Counted from the first letter of the stretch, positions 20,824-30,311 are shown. The stretch is DNA of 64,000 nt from Pseudoclavibacter sp. AY1H1 (GCF_002931055.1 NZ_PSXX01000001.1:248001-312000), one strand, 5' to 3'. Made by a program: numbers and translations. Notes: a model not told the origin generated them from the letters alone.

Positions 20824-21802
20824 TCTCGCCGACGAGCACGCCCCCACCCAGGACCTCGAGGCCGAGGCGCGGCAGCAGCTGCTGCACACGGGTCACATCG
20901 GCCGCCCCAGCCGCCACGAGCAGCTGCAGGCCGACGAGCGTGCTGGCGCGGTTTGAGCCGTCGAGCATCTTCATGGCGACTGCCGTGCCGTCGGGGGCGG
21001 CCATGACGAGCACACCCTCGGCGCCGGACTTCGCCAGGACGCCCAACTCCGACACGACGATCGAGTTCGGCCGTTCGTGGCCCTCGATGAGCCAGCCGTT
21101 CGCGAGGACCGAACGCCAGACCGACGCGGCTGCCTTGAACAGCGGGAACGGAGAAGCTGCGCTCGACGTGGCGAGGCGGCTCGCGGCGGACGCCAACCCG
21201 ACGAGGCTCACGGCGAAGACCGGCGCGCCGCAGCCATCGATCCCCACCGCGCTCGGGCGTTCCCGGGTCATCCGCTCGATCGTGTCCTTGATGGCGAGCT
21301 GCAGAGGATGCTCGGCGGCGAGGTAGCCCTCGACCGGCCAGCCCTGCGCCACGCAGGCAGCCAGCATGGCGGCGTGCTTGCCGCTGCACTCCATGTACAC
21401 GGCCGCCGATGCCTCGCCCGCTCGAACGAGGGCGTCCCTCGAGGCGCGGTCTCTCGGCCAGGAAGCCGGACAGGCGAGCGCGCGGTCGTCGAGGCCCGAA
21501 GCATGGAGGATCTCGCGCACGTGCGCGACGTGAGCCGGGGAGCCCGAGTGGCTCCCGCATGCGATCGCCGTCTGCTCATCCGTCAGCTGCGCGCCGAGCG
21601 CCAGGGCAGTCTGCGCCTGGAACAGCTTGAGGGTCGATCGAGGGAACACAGGCTGGTGCCCGTCGCCGAGCTCGGCCCGGAGCGTCGCATCGGCATTCGT
21701 GACCACCGCGGCTCCGATGTGCCTGGATTCCACGAAGCCTGATCGAGTGACGATGGCGAGTTCGACGGCGGCTTCAGCCGGCAGGGTTGATGCTTGGCTC
21801 AT
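20789..21802 (-). CDS. Type-II L-asparaginase (thermolabile, serine-dependent family)
   Basis: Hydrolyses asparagine to aspartate and ammonia. It belongs to the Asparaginase_II family typified by the Rhizobium etli inducible enzyme. It shows the SxxK pair S56-K59 (RSTLK), the second serine region CGSHSGSP (83-89), and the two cysteine motifs MECSGKHA (C139) and IDGCGAP. The 337 residues are typical. No signal peptide, so it is cytoplasmic. A TAGGCT -10 nine bases before the ATG suggests a leaderless transcript. Confidence 0.92.
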   Translation of the reverse strand: MSQASTLPAEAAVELAIVTRSGFVESRHIGAAVVTNADATLRAELGDGHQPVFPRSTLKLFQAQTALALGAQLTDEQTAIACGSHSGSPAHVAHVREILHASGLDDRALACPASWPRDRASRDALVRAGEASAAVYMECSGKHAAMLAACVAQGWPVEGYLAAEHPLQLAIKDTIERMTRERPSAVGIDGCGAPVFAVSLVGLASAASRLATSSAASPFPLFKAAASVWRSVLANGWLIEGHERPNSIVVSELGVLAKSGAEGVLVMAAPDGTAVAMKMLDGSNRASTLVGLQLLVAAGAADVTRVQQLLPRLGLEVLGGGVLVGEIMVGSAVPTSL

Positions 21803-21811
21803 GATCGGGCA

Positions 21812-21817
21812 AGCCTA
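21812..21817 (-). promoter_or_regulatory. Putative -10 (TAGGCT) for the asparaginase gene
   Basis: TAGGCT on the minus strand, 9 bases before the ATG at 21802. Confidence 0.5.
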
Positions 21818-21899
21818 CGGGGTGCGTGGCCCGCATCGAGGGCAGCCCCCGGCCCGGCGACCAAGGCGGATCGACAGCAAGAGGACGGCTCAGCAGGTC

Positions 21900-21905
21900 T
21901 ACGCT
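21900..21905 (+). promoter_or_regulatory. Putative -10 (TACGCT) for the rseP-like gene
   Basis: TACGCT ends 8 bases before the GTG at 21914. This supports that GTG as a leaderless start, rather than longer in-frame alternatives such as TTG 21905. Confidence 0.5.
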
Positions 21906-21913
21906 TGACCTCC

Positions 21914-23251
21914 GTGGAATCTGTCTTGCTCTTCATCGTCGGCGTGCTGGCCGCAGTCATCGGCCTCGCGGCGTCGATCGCGTTGCACGAAGTGGGCCAT
22001 CTCGTGCCAGCCAAGCGCTTCGGCGTGCGGGTCACGCAGTACATGATCGGCTTCGGGCCGACGCTGTTCTCCCGTCGACGCGGCGAGACGGAGTATGGAG
22101 TCAAGGCGATCCCGCTCGGCGGCTACGTCGCGATGATCGGCATGTACCCGCCAGCGAGGGCCGGCGAGGCCGCACGCACGGGTGGCACCGGGTTCATGTC
22201 GAGCATGATCGACGACGCCAGGCTGGCTTCCGCCGAGGGAGTCGAACCCGGGGAGGAGGGGCGCACGTACGCGTCTCTGCCCGTCTGGAAGCGCATCGTC
22301 ATCATGGTCGGCGGGCCCGCCATGAACTTCGTCATCGCGATCCTCGGGTTCATGATCGTGTGCTCGGGGTTCGGTCTCTACCAGCCGTCGACCACGGTCG
22401 GCTCGGTCTACGAGTGCGTCGTCGCCGCCGGTGCGGTGGCGCCGGCCGAGGGCGAGCCCTGCGAGACGCCCGCGCCAGCGTTCGAGGCCGGGCTCATGCC
22501 CGGGGACACGATCACGAGCGTCGACGGCGTGCCTGCCGACAGCTGGGACGTGCTGCAGGACGCGATCCGAGTGAGTCCGGGTGCGTCGATCTCGCTGGGC
22601 GTCGAGCGGGCCGGCGAGCAGCTGCAGCTCGAGCTCACTCCCCGAGTGAACACCGTCTACGAGCTGGACGAGCTGACGGGCGCGCGCGTCGAAGCCGCGG
22701 ATGGCTCCTACGTGACCGAGGAGGTCGGGTTCGTCGGCATCACTCCAACGCAGGAGCGCACTCGTCAGTCGCCGCTCTACGCGTTCACGATGGCAGAGGC
22801 GAACGTGCGCGCCGTCGGGAACTTCCTCATCACCATGCCGGAGCGCATCGTCGAGATGTGGAACGCCGGATTCGGCGGCGCCGAACGAGACCCGAACGGG
22901 CCCATGAGCGTCGTCGGAGTCGGCCGCATCACGGGCGAGGTGGCCGCCGAGACGAGCATCCCGGTCGTGGACAGGGTCGCGACGATCGTGCAGCTGGTCG
23001 CATCCGTCAACATCGCGCTCGGCGTCATCAACCTGGTTCCGTTGCCGCCGCTCGACGGCGGCCACGTGCTCGCAGCGCTCATCGACGGGATCCGTCGTCG
23101 CCTCGCGAAGCTCTTCGGACGCCCAGACCCCGGTCCATTCGACACCGCCAAGCTCCTGCCTGTGACCTTGGTCATCGCGGGGTGCCTCATGGCGATGAGC
23201 GCGCTGTTCATCTACGTTGACATCGTCAATCCGATCCGGCTGTTCGAGTAG
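21914..23251 (+). CDS. rseP: Site-2 intramembrane zinc protease, RseP/Rip family
   Basis: M50 protease that cleaves membrane-spanning anti-sigma factors. The zinc site HEVGH is at residues 25-29 in the first helix. A PDZ domain follows around 195-285, and the C-terminal catalytic motif is NLVPLPPLDGGH. It is 445 residues long. GTG 21914 was chosen because it follows a -10-like hexamer at leaderless spacing. In many actinobacteria this gene sits between dxr and ispG; neither is present here, and a MoxR/VWA operon follows instead. Confidence 0.93.
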   Translation: MESVLLFIVGVLAAVIGLAASIALHEVGHLVPAKRFGVRVTQYMIGFGPTLFSRRRGETEYGVKAIPLGGYVAMIGMYPPARAGEAARTGGTGFMSSMIDDARLASAEGVEPGEEGRTYASLPVWKRIVIMVGGPAMNFVIAILGFMIVCSGFGLYQPSTTVGSVYECVVAAGAVAPAEGEPCETPAPAFEAGLMPGDTITSVDGVPADSWDVLQDAIRVSPGASISLGVERAGEQLQLELTPRVNTVYELDELTGARVEAADGSYVTEEVGFVGITPTQERTRQSPLYAFTMAEANVRAVGNFLITMPERIVEMWNAGFGGAERDPNGPMSVVGVGRITGEVAAETSIPVVDRVATIVQLVASVNIALGVINLVPLPPLDGGHVLAALIDGIRRRLAKLFGRPDPGPFDTAKLLPVTLVIAGCLMAMSALFIYVDIVNPIRLFE

Positions 23252-23278
23252 CCTCCGGAGAGCTGAACGCGGGGGCCG

Positions 23279-23333
23279 GGCGAGATCATTACGCTTTCCC
23301 TTGGAAAACACTGAAGTGCACGAGGCGAGATCA
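23279..23333 (+). repeat. Direct repeat GGCGAGATCA upstream of moxR
   Basis: Two exact 10-base copies, at 23279-23288 and 23324-23333, are 45 bases apart in the gap before the moxR operon. They could be a pair of regulator sites. The region also holds TTACGCT (23288-23294), a possible -10. Confidence 0.4.
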
Positions 23334-23374
23334 CAAGAGTCGGCAGGCAGACCCCGCCGCAGGAAGAAGGATCC

Positions 23375-24379
23375 GTGACGATTGTCGGCGGTCAGCAGCT
23401 CAAGCTCAGCCAGCAGGAGCTCCAGGAGGCGGGCAGGTCCATCGGCGCCGTCTCGCGGGCCTTCGCCCACAAGGTCGTCGGTCAGACGCAGCTCCGCGAG
23501 ACGTTGCTGGTCGGGCTCATGTCGGGCGGACACGTCCTGCTGGAATCCGTCCCCGGCCTCGCGAAGACGACGGCGGCGCAGACGCTCGCGCAGTCGGTGC
23601 GCGGTTCCTTCAGCCGCATCCAGTGCACCCCCGACCTGCTCCCGTCCGACATCGTCGGCACCCAGATCTACGACGCGGCGGAGCACCGCTTCTCGACGCA
23701 GCTCGGGCCCGTGCACGCGAACTTCGTGCTCCTCGACGAGATCAATCGCTCGAGCGCCAAGACCCAGTCGGCCATGCTCGAGGCCATGCAGGAGCGACAG
23801 ACGACCATCGGCGGCACGCTCTACCCGCTGCCGGACCCGTTCCTCGTGATCGCGACGCAGAACCCGATCGAGCAGGAGGGAACCTACGTCCTGCCAGAGG
23901 CGCAGCTCGACCGGTTCATGCTCAAGGACGTGCTCGAGTACCCGAATCCGGCAGAGGAGTCCGAGATCCTGAGGCGCATCGACGAGGGTGTGTTCGATCA
24001 CGGCGAGCCAGCCGCCGTCGATCTGCAGGACGTCACTCGCCTGCAGGAGCTCACCTCGCGCGTCTACGTGGACAAGGCGATCACCGAGTACATCGTCGGC
24101 CTCGTCTACGTCACGCGCCACGCGGGCGAGTACATCGCACCGGAGCTCGCACGCCTCGTCGAGGTCGGCGCCTCGCCACGCGCCTCGATCAACTTCGCCA
24201 AGGGCGCGCGAGCCGTCGCGCTGCTGCAGGGGCGCGACCATGTGGTCCCCGAGGACGTGCGCAGGCTCGCGCACCGCATCCTCCGCCACCGCATCATCCT
24301 GGGCTTCGAGGCGGATGCCACGGGTGTGCGCGTCGAGCAGATCATCGACGCCGTGCTCGGGGCTGTCCGCACTCCGTGA
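23375..24379 (+). CDS. moxR: MoxR-type AAA+ ATPase
   Basis: Chaperone-like AAA+ ATPase that works with VWA-domain proteins. The 334-residue protein has Walker A ESVPGLAKTT, Walker B FVLLDEINRSS, sensor 1 LVIATQNPIEQEGTY and the MoxR lid domain. It starts at a GTG after an AGAAGGA site. It is the first gene of a six-gene run (MoxR, DUF58, small membrane protein, VWA, VWA, TPR) joined by short overlaps, resembling the Bat/aerotolerance-type layout known from other phyla. Confidence 0.93.
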   Translation: MTIVGGQQLKLSQQELQEAGRSIGAVSRAFAHKVVGQTQLRETLLVGLMSGGHVLLESVPGLAKTTAAQTLAQSVRGSFSRIQCTPDLLPSDIVGTQIYDAAEHRFSTQLGPVHANFVLLDEINRSSAKTQSAMLEAMQERQTTIGGTLYPLPDPFLVIATQNPIEQEGTYVLPEAQLDRFMLKDVLEYPNPAEESEILRRIDEGVFDHGEPAAVDLQDVTRLQELTSRVYVDKAITEYIVGLVYVTRHAGEYIAPELARLVEVGASPRASINFAKGARAVALLQGRDHVVPEDVRRLAHRILRHRIILGFEADATGVRVEQIIDAVLGAVRTP

Positions 24380-25278
24380 CCATGGCAAGCGAGCGACCCC
24401 TCCTCTCGAAGGTCAAGTCGAAGATGTTCCTGCACGCGCGACGGCGCGTGCTGCACGTGCTCGACGGTCAGTACTCGTCGCACTTGCGTGGCCGCAGCAT
24501 GGACTTCGATGATCTTCGGGAGTACGTCCCGGGTGACGAGATCAAGGACATCGACTGGAAGGCGAGCGCGAGGACCGGTCAGCCGCTCGTGAAGCGCTAC
24601 GTCGCCGAGCGGCGGCACCGGGTGCTCTTCGCGGTCGATGGCGGGCGCAACATGGCCGCGCTCTCTGCGAGCGGCGAGCCGAAGCGCGAGGTGCTCGTCT
24701 CCGCCCTCGGCATCCTCGGCTACCTCGCCATCCGGCACGGCGACGAGGTGGGGCTGGTCACGGGCAGCTCTGCCGGCATCAGGCAGCTGCCGTTCCGCAG
24801 CACGTCGTCGGCGCTCGAGCGGATGCTGCACGCGGTCTACGACGGCGTGGGCCTCGGGACGGCCACGAGCGATATGAACGCCATCCTCGAGCGGGTCCGC
24901 CTCACGGTCCGTCATCGGGCGCTCCTCGTCGTCATCGCCGACGAGTTCGACTGGGACGACGAGCGAGCGGCCCTCGTCCGTCGCCTTGCCGCGCAGCACG
25001 AGATCGTCTGGCTGCAGATCACGGATGCCGAGCCGCACCTCCGAGGGAGGCGCGGTGAGCTGGCCTTCGATGTCGAGGGCAACTGGGCCATGCCGAGCCT
25101 CTTCGGCGGCGACCGGCTGCTCGAGCGAGAATTCGAGTATGCGGAGCAGAAGCGCACCATCGAGATGGAGCAGACGTTCGAGGCGAACGCGGTCTCCTAC
25201 GCCGAGGTCGCGAGCGAGCAGCAGGTCGCTCCGGTTCTCCTGGCTCTCCTGAAAGCGAGGGCGAATGTTCGCCGCTGA
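24376..25278 (+). CDS. DUF58 domain-containing protein
   Basis: MoxR-partner protein of about 300 residues. The DUF58 core motif FDDLREYVPGDEIKDIDWK is near residues 45-63, followed by ART and a divergent VWA-like fold (LFAVDGGRNM). There is no membrane segment, whereas many DUF58 proteins have two. The start is either GTG 24376, overlapping the moxR stop as GTGA, or ATG 24382. It overlaps the next gene by 14 bases. Precise biochemical role unknown. Confidence 0.9.
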   Translation: MTMASERPLLSKVKSKMFLHARRRVLHVLDGQYSSHLRGRSMDFDDLREYVPGDEIKDIDWKASARTGQPLVKRYVAERRHRVLFAVDGGRNMAALSASGEPKREVLVSALGILGYLAIRHGDEVGLVTGSSAGIRQLPFRSTSSALERMLHAVYDGVGLGTATSDMNAILERVRLTVRHRALLVVIADEFDWDDERAALVRRLAAQHEIVWLQITDAEPHLRGRRGELAFDVEGNWAMPSLFGGDRLLEREFEYAEQKRTIEMEQTFEANAVSYAEVASEQQVAPVLLALLKARANVRR

Positions 25279-25753
25279 TGTGCAACCGCCAGAGGGGACC
25301 GTCATCCCCGTCATCGACTACGCCCAGTTCTGGCTGGTGCTCGGGTTCCTGATCCTCGCGGCCATCGTCGCCTACTACTTCCTCGTCGTGTACCTGACGC
25401 GTCCTCGGCCGCCCAAGGCCGCGCCAGTGCTCCCGCCGGCCAGGCCTCCCGTGCGCGCGCTGCAGCAGGAGTACCTGGAGCGTGTGGACGAGGTGGCTTC
25501 GAGGGCGGCAGCGGGGGAACTCACGCCCCGCCGAGCCCACGCCGAGCTGAGCGTGCTGGTCCGCGGCTTCGTCGCAGCTGTCTCGACCGTGCCGGCAGAC
25601 AAGATGACGCTCACCGACCTCAGGCGCACGGAGCTGCGCGGTGTCTCCCACACCGTCGGCCAGTATTACCCGATGGTCTTCGGGGCGCACGATCCGAGCG
25701 GTGCTGAGGCCGGCGTGGCGGCGGCACGGGAGGTGATCGCGACATGGCGGTAG
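25265..25753 (+). CDS. Small single-pass membrane protein of the MoxR operon (DUF4381-like position)
   Basis: A 162-residue protein with one hydrophobic segment near residues 22-45, then a Pro-rich linker and a soluble helical domain. In comparable MoxR/Bat operons this slot holds a DUF4381 protein. I can support the topology and position, but not family membership from sequence. It overlaps both neighbours (14 and 10 bases), so co-translation is likely. Confidence 0.7.
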   Translation: MFAADVQPPEGTVIPVIDYAQFWLVLGFLILAAIVAYYFLVVYLTRPRPPKAAPVLPPARPPVRALQQEYLERVDEVASRAAAGELTPRRAHAELSVLVRGFVAAVSTVPADKMTLTDLRRTELRGVSHTVGQYYPMVFGAHDPSGAEAGVAAAREVIATWR

Positions 25754-26739
25754 CGATGTGGTGGCTGAGTCTCTCCCTGATCGCCGCCGCGGCGATCGTC
25801 GCGGGTCTCGCCTGGTGGAGGATGCGGAGGAAAGGGCAGGCCAACGCGATCCCGGTCGCGAACTCCCGGCGTCTCACGAGGCTCCCCGCCTATCGTCGCG
25901 CGGTGGCTCGGTACTCGAGCCTCATGACCGCGGTCGGTGTCGTGCTCGCGATCCTCCTGGCGGTCACGAGCGTCGCAGCGGGCCGCTGGGTCTACCAGCG
26001 CGTCGAGTCCCCGGAGAAGTTCAACAGGGACATCGTGCTCTGCCTCGACATCTCGGGCTCGATGGTGGAGTACGACGTCGAGGTCCTCGACCGGTACCTC
26101 GAGATGCTCCCCGGCTTCGACGGGGAGCGGATGTCGCTCATGCTGTGGGATGCAACCGCGGTTCAGCTCTTCCCCCTGACCGATGACTACGCCTTCGTCG
26201 AGACGCAGCTGCAGCAGGTCCGCGATGAGATGGAGTCCGCCTCGGGCGGGTCCAACGCCGAGTACTCGTTTGCCCAGGGCACGCAGAGTGCGGCCGGCGC
26301 GTCGCTCGTGGGAGACGGACTCGCGTCCTGTGCCATGACCTTCGGCGAGTTCGATCCGGCGGCCGATGACGGCAGGTCGCGGTCGATCATCTTCGCGACG
26401 GACAACGCCGTCAACGGGGATCCGCTCGTCTCGTTCCCAGAGGCGGCGGAGTACACCGAGGCGCGTGGCATCACGATCTACGCGCTCGACGCGAACCAGT
26501 TCGAGGACGCGTTCGCGGACCAGTTCCGGACGACGGTCCTGCAGGCGGACGGGAGCTATTTCAAGCTCACCGATCCTGCGAGCGTGTCCGGCATCGTCGA
26601 CCAGATCACGAGCGAGCAGACCTCGCTCATGGTCGGTCAGCCCCAGCTGCTCATCACCGACCGGCCGAATGTGTGGCTCATGCTCATGCTGGTGTTCGCG
26701 TCCATCTACGTCGTGCTCGCCTGGAGGCTCCGACTATGA
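25744..26739 (+). CDS. Membrane-anchored VWA-domain protein (BatA-like)
   Basis: A 331-residue protein with N-terminal membrane segments near 5-23 and 58-80 and a C-terminal one near 308-328, flanking a periplasm- or surface-facing VWA domain. The metal site is canonical, DISGS (in LCLDISGSMVE), with a matching TDNA further on. It probably binds protein partners under MoxR control. It overlaps the upstream gene by 10 bases and the downstream gene by ATGA. Confidence 0.85.
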   Translation: MAVAMWWLSLSLIAAAAIVAGLAWWRMRRKGQANAIPVANSRRLTRLPAYRRAVARYSSLMTAVGVVLAILLAVTSVAAGRWVYQRVESPEKFNRDIVLCLDISGSMVEYDVEVLDRYLEMLPGFDGERMSLMLWDATAVQLFPLTDDYAFVETQLQQVRDEMESASGGSNAEYSFAQGTQSAAGASLVGDGLASCAMTFGEFDPAADDGRSRSIIFATDNAVNGDPLVSFPEAAEYTEARGITIYALDANQFEDAFADQFRTTVLQADGSYFKLTDPASVSGIVDQITSEQTSLMVGQPQLLITDRPNVWLMLMLVFASIYVVLAWRLRL

Positions 26740-27722
26740 CCTGGAATCCGATCCTCCCCGCGTTTGTCCTGGTCCTGCTCGGCATGGCGCTGCTCGGCTT
26801 CTGCGTCTTCGCGCTCGTCCGGGCGGCAGACCGACGTCGGCGAATCAACTGGGCGCTCCGGCTCGCTGCGTGCGCGCTCGTCGTGCTCGCGGCGTTCCGT
26901 CCGGGCATCGGGAGCGCCTCGGCGCCGAACCTCGAGAGCGACGTGGACGTGCTGTTCGTCGTCGACACGACGGCGAGCATGGTCGCTGAGGACTGGGACG
27001 GCGCGCCGAGGCTCGACGGGGCGAAGGCGGACATCTCGGCACTCGCGGCGGCTCACGAGGGCGCGCGCTTCGGGGTGGTCACCTTCGATGCTGCCGCCGT
27101 GCAGCGACTGCCGTTCACCGCGGATACGACGGCCCTCGACTCGCTTGTGCAGACGCTTCGTCCTGAGGTGACGCAGTACTCGCGTGGCAGCTCCATCTCC
27201 ATCGCGGAGCCGCTGGTCGAGGACGTCCTCAAGGCCGCGGCTGAGGCTGAACCCGAGCGGGCACGCATCGTCTACTACCTGGGCGACGGCGAGCAGACCG
27301 CCGACACCGAGCCGGAGTCCTTCCGAGGGCTTGCCGGGTATCTCGCCGGGGGTGCGGTCCTCGGCTACGGGACGGAGGCGGGTGGTCCGATGAAGGAGAC
27401 CGCAGGCACGCTGGACACCGGCGAGCCGAGCTACATCGTGGATGCGCAGGGCCAGCAGGCGCTCTCGGTCATCGACCCGGCAGCTCTGCAGACCATCGCC
27501 GACGATCTCGTGGTGCCGCTCGAGATCCGCGAACCGGGCACCGAGGTCGTGGCCGCCGATATCGACAGCAGCCGGGTGACGCAGACGGGCGGGAGCGCGG
27601 AGACGGCGTTCGAGGTCTACTGGATGCTCGCGGCAGCGGCGTTCCTCCTGCTGCTTCGGGACGTCTGGGAGTCCATTCGCCACTTCATCGAACTGAGCAG
27701 GGCAAGGGGAGGTTCCGCATGA
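26736..27722 (+). CDS. Second membrane-anchored VWA-domain protein (BatB-like)
   Basis: A 328-residue protein with hydrophobic segments near 8-28 and 45-58 at the N-terminus and near 300-316 at the C-terminus, around a VWA domain. The metal-site motif reads DTTAS (VVDTTASMVA), so the first Ser of DxSxS is Thr. It is a diverged paralogue of the preceding gene. It overlaps its neighbours at both ends by four bases (ATGA). Confidence 0.82.
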   Translation: MTWNPILPAFVLVLLGMALLGFCVFALVRAADRRRRINWALRLAACALVVLAAFRPGIGSASAPNLESDVDVLFVVDTTASMVAEDWDGAPRLDGAKADISALAAAHEGARFGVVTFDAAAVQRLPFTADTTALDSLVQTLRPEVTQYSRGSSISIAEPLVEDVLKAAAEAEPERARIVYYLGDGEQTADTEPESFRGLAGYLAGGAVLGYGTEAGGPMKETAGTLDTGEPSYIVDAQGQQALSVIDPAALQTIADDLVVPLEIREPGTEVVAADIDSSRVTQTGGSAETAFEVYWMLAAAAFLLLLRDVWESIRHFIELSRARGGSA

Positions 27723-28441
27723 GTCGACGCACCAGGACACCGCGATCTGCGGTTCCGGACGCGGCCAGAGCCGTGAAGCGCCGTCGACGCTTCATCGTGT
27801 TCAGCATCCCGTTCGCGCTCCTCGCGGCCGCGTTCGCGACGAAGCTCATCAGCATGTCGGTGATCGCTGATCGGACGGTATCCCTCTACTCGGAGGGCGA
27901 CTACGAGGGCAGCATGAACTCGGCGCAGCAGCAGAAGTTCGTCAACATCCTCGAGGCCTGGAAGGCCCCGTACAACACGGGCACCTCGATGCTGCAACTG
28001 GGGCTGCTCGATGAGGCTCGGAGCGAGCTCGAGACAGCGCTCCCGATGGCCGAGCCGCCTCAGCAGTGCCCGATCCGCGCCAACCTCGCGATCACGATCG
28101 AACGCCTGGGCGACGCGCGGCTTGCGGCAGACGACAAGGCCGGCGCCGTCGCCCTCTGGCAGGAGGCGCTTGCCGTCGTGGATGCGCGTGACCCGAGCTG
28201 CGCCTCCACCGAGTTCGAGCCTCCGACGACCGAGTCGACCGAGCGCATCCAGCAGAAGCTGCAGGAGCAGTCCGAGGCGCAGGAGCCGAACGAGGGGGAG
28301 GAGCCCCCGGAGTCGACGCAGTCGCCCGAGATGACCGAGCTCGAGGAGAAGCTGGAGCAGAACCAGCAGGATCGGCAGGATGAGCTCGACCAGGAGCGTG
28401 GCGAGACCGAAGGCGACTCGTCGTACGACAAGCCGTGGTGA
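27719..28441 (+). CDS. TPR-like membrane-anchored protein (BatC-like position)
   Basis: A 240-residue protein: a basic N-terminus, one hydrophobic segment near 26-46, then a helical region with TPR-like spacing (YNTGTSMLQLGLLDEARSELE and AIERLGDARL-type helices). The last 70 residues are very acidic, Gln/Glu-rich and probably disordered. As the last gene of the MoxR/VWA operon it matches the BatC/BatE slot. The TPR assignment is by pattern only. Confidence 0.7.
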   Translation: MSRRTRTPRSAVPDAARAVKRRRRFIVFSIPFALLAAAFATKLISMSVIADRTVSLYSEGDYEGSMNSAQQQKFVNILEAWKAPYNTGTSMLQLGLLDEARSELETALPMAEPPQQCPIRANLAITIERLGDARLAADDKAGAVALWQEALAVVDARDPSCASTEFEPPTTESTERIQQKLQEQSEAQEPNEGEEPPESTQSPEMTELEEKLEQNQQDRQDELDQERGETEGDSSYDKPW

Positions 28442-28443
28442 GG

Positions 28444-28473
28444 CATGGCCGCGCCGCTTTCGGCGTGGCCATG
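28444..28473 (+). terminator. Hairpin ending the moxR operon
   Basis: CATGGCCGCGCC pairs with GGCGTGGCCATG across a six-base loop (one G-U pair) directly after the last operon gene. There is no T tract. Confidence 0.5.
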
Positions 28474-28512
28474 GCCTCGATCCACGAGACAGCGCACTGC
28501 CTCGTGCACGAC

Positions 28513-28518
28513 TAGCAT
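28513..28518 (+). promoter_or_regulatory. Putative -10 (TAGCAT) for proS
   Basis: TAGCAT lies 7 bases before the GTG at 28526, leaderless spacing. Confidence 0.5.
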
Positions 28519-28525
28519 TGGCCGG

Positions 28526-30304
28526 GTGACTACTCGCCTCTCCAAGCTCTTTGTCCGCACCCTCCGCGAAGACCCCGTCGACGCCGAGGTCGCAAGCCAC
28601 AGGCTCCTCGTCCGCGCCGGCTACATCCGTCGTCAGGCGCCTGGCGTCTTCGCGTGGCTGCCGCTCGGCCTGAAGGTGAAGCGGCGCATCGAGCAGATCG
28701 TCCGCGAGGAGATGGAAGCCGCCGGCGCCCAGGAGGTCCACTTCCCGGGGATCCTGCCCGCGGACTTCTACGAGGCCACCGGGCGCCTCGACGACTTCGG
28801 CGACGGCATCTTCCGTCTCGAGGACCGGAAGGGCGCACCGCTCGTGCTGGCGCCCACCCACGAGGAGGCCTTCACCCTCGCGGTCAAGGATCTCTACTCG
28901 TCCTACAAGGATCTGCCCCTCGCGATCTACCAGATCCAGGACAAGTACCGCGACGAGGCACGGCCCCGCGCCGGCCTGCTGCGCGGCCGCGAGTTCACGA
29001 TGAAGGACGCCTACTCGTTCGACATCGACGATGCCGGGCTGGACGTGAGCTACCAGGCGCAGCGGGATGCCTACGAGCGCATCTTCGACCGCCTCGGCCT
29101 CGAGTACGTCATCGTCGCGGCCAACGCTGGCGCCATGGGCGGCTCGCGCAGCGAGGAGTTCCTGCACCCGACACCCGTCGGGGAGGACACCTTCGTGCGC
29201 TCGCCTGGCGGGTATGCGGCCAACGTCGAGGCCTACGCAGCGCCGACCCCTGCGCCGATCGATGCGGGCTCCGCCGGCCCTGCCACGGTCTTCGACTCGC
29301 CGGATACGCCGACCATCGCGACGCTCGTCGCGCATGCGAACGAGACCGTGCCGAAGGTCGACGGCCGCGACTGGACCGCCGCGGACACGCTCAAGAACGT
29401 CGTCATCGCGCGCCTGAACACGGATGGCACCCGAGACGTCGTCGTCGTCGGCATCCCCGGTGATCGAGAGCTCGACCTCAAGCGCCTCGAGACCGCACTG
29501 CAGCCGGCCGAGGTGGAAGCCGCGACAGCGGAGGACTTCGCGAAGCACCCCGGTCTCGTTCGCGGCTACATCGGCCCGTGGGCTGCCCAGGGGCCGGTGC
29601 TCGGCGAGGAGTCGAGCACGGGCCTCGCCTACTTCCTCGACGAGACGGTCGCCGAGGGATCGAGCTGGATCACCGGCGCGAACATCGCGGGCAAGCACGT
29701 GCACTCACTGGTCGTCGGGCGCGACTTCACGGCCGATGCGCGGGTCGGAGCAGCCGAGGTGCGCGATGGCGACCAGGCTCCCGACGGCAGCGGCCCCATC
29801 ACGACGGCACGCGGCACCGAGATCGGGCACGTCTTCCAGCTCGGCCGCAAGTACGCGGAGGCGCTCGGGCTCAAGGTGCTCAACGAGCAAGGCAAGCTCA
29901 CGACCGTGACGATGGGCTCATACGGCATCGGAGTGACCCGCAACCTCGCGCTCATCGCAGAGGCGAACCACGACGACCGTGGCCTGATCTGGCCGGAGCA
30001 GGTGGCTCCGTTCGATGTGCAGATCGTCGCGACGGGACGCAACGAGGAGCCCTTCGCCGTGGCGGAGGAGCTCTCGGCCGCGTTCGATGCCGCTGGTCTC
30101 GACGTGCTCTACGACGATCGCAAGAAGGTCTCGCCCGGCGTGAAGTTCGGTGACGCCGAGCTGCTCGGCGTGCCGTGGATCGTCATCGCGGGCAAGGGCG
30201 CAGTCGACGGGCAGGTCGAGCTCTGGAACCGCCGGACGAACGAGCGCGACGCGGTCTCCAAGGACGACGTGCTCGAACTGCTGCTGTCCAAGCGCGGCAA
30301 CTGA
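28526..30304 (+). CDS. proS: Prolyl-tRNA synthetase (bacterial type, with editing domain)
   Basis: Charges tRNA-Pro. Class II signatures are present: motif 2 region [21 protein letters not shown] and motif 3 [13 protein letters not shown]. An INS editing insertion of the E. coli type lies between motifs 2 and 3 (about residues 235-400), and an anticodon-binding domain is at the C-terminus. It is 592 residues long. The GTG start begins the conserved [15 protein letters not shown]. It stands apart, with a leaderless-type promoter in front and a strong hairpin behind. Confidence 0.97.
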   Translation: MTTRLSKLFVRTLREDPVDAEVASHRLLVRAGYIRRQAPGVFAWLPLGLKVKRRIEQIVREEMEAAGAQEVHFPGILPADFYEATGRLDDFGDGIFRLEDRKGAPLVLAPTHEEAFTLAVKDLYSSYKDLPLAIYQIQDKYRDEARPRAGLLRGREFTMKDAYSFDIDDAGLDVSYQAQRDAYERIFDRLGLEYVIVAANAGAMGGSRSEEFLHPTPVGEDTFVRSPGGYAANVEAYAAPTPAPIDAGSAGPATVFDSPDTPTIATLVAHANETVPKVDGRDWTAADTLKNVVIARLNTDGTRDVVVVGIPGDRELDLKRLETALQPAEVEAATAEDFAKHPGLVRGYIGPWAAQGPVLGEESSTGLAYFLDETVAEGSSWITGANIAGKHVHSLVVGRDFTADARVGAAEVRDGDQAPDGSGPITTARGTEIGHVFQLGRKYAEALGLKVLNEQGKLTTVTMGSYGIGVTRNLALIAEANHDDRGLIWPEQVAPFDVQIVATGRNEEPFAVAEELSAAFDAAGLDVLYDDRKKVSPGVKFGDAELLGVPWIVIAGKGAVDGQVELWNRRTNERDAVSKDDVLELLLSKRGN

Positions 30305-30311
30305 GCTCACT

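Noticed and set aside
21899-24388. Very long open frame on the minus strand across rseP-moxR
   Set aside because: It mirrors well-identified plus-strand genes, its composition is Arg/Asp/Glu/His-rich as expected for antisense of high-G+C codons, and it has no domain. The same holds for long antisense frames over infB (32056-34824) and proS (27617-29704).
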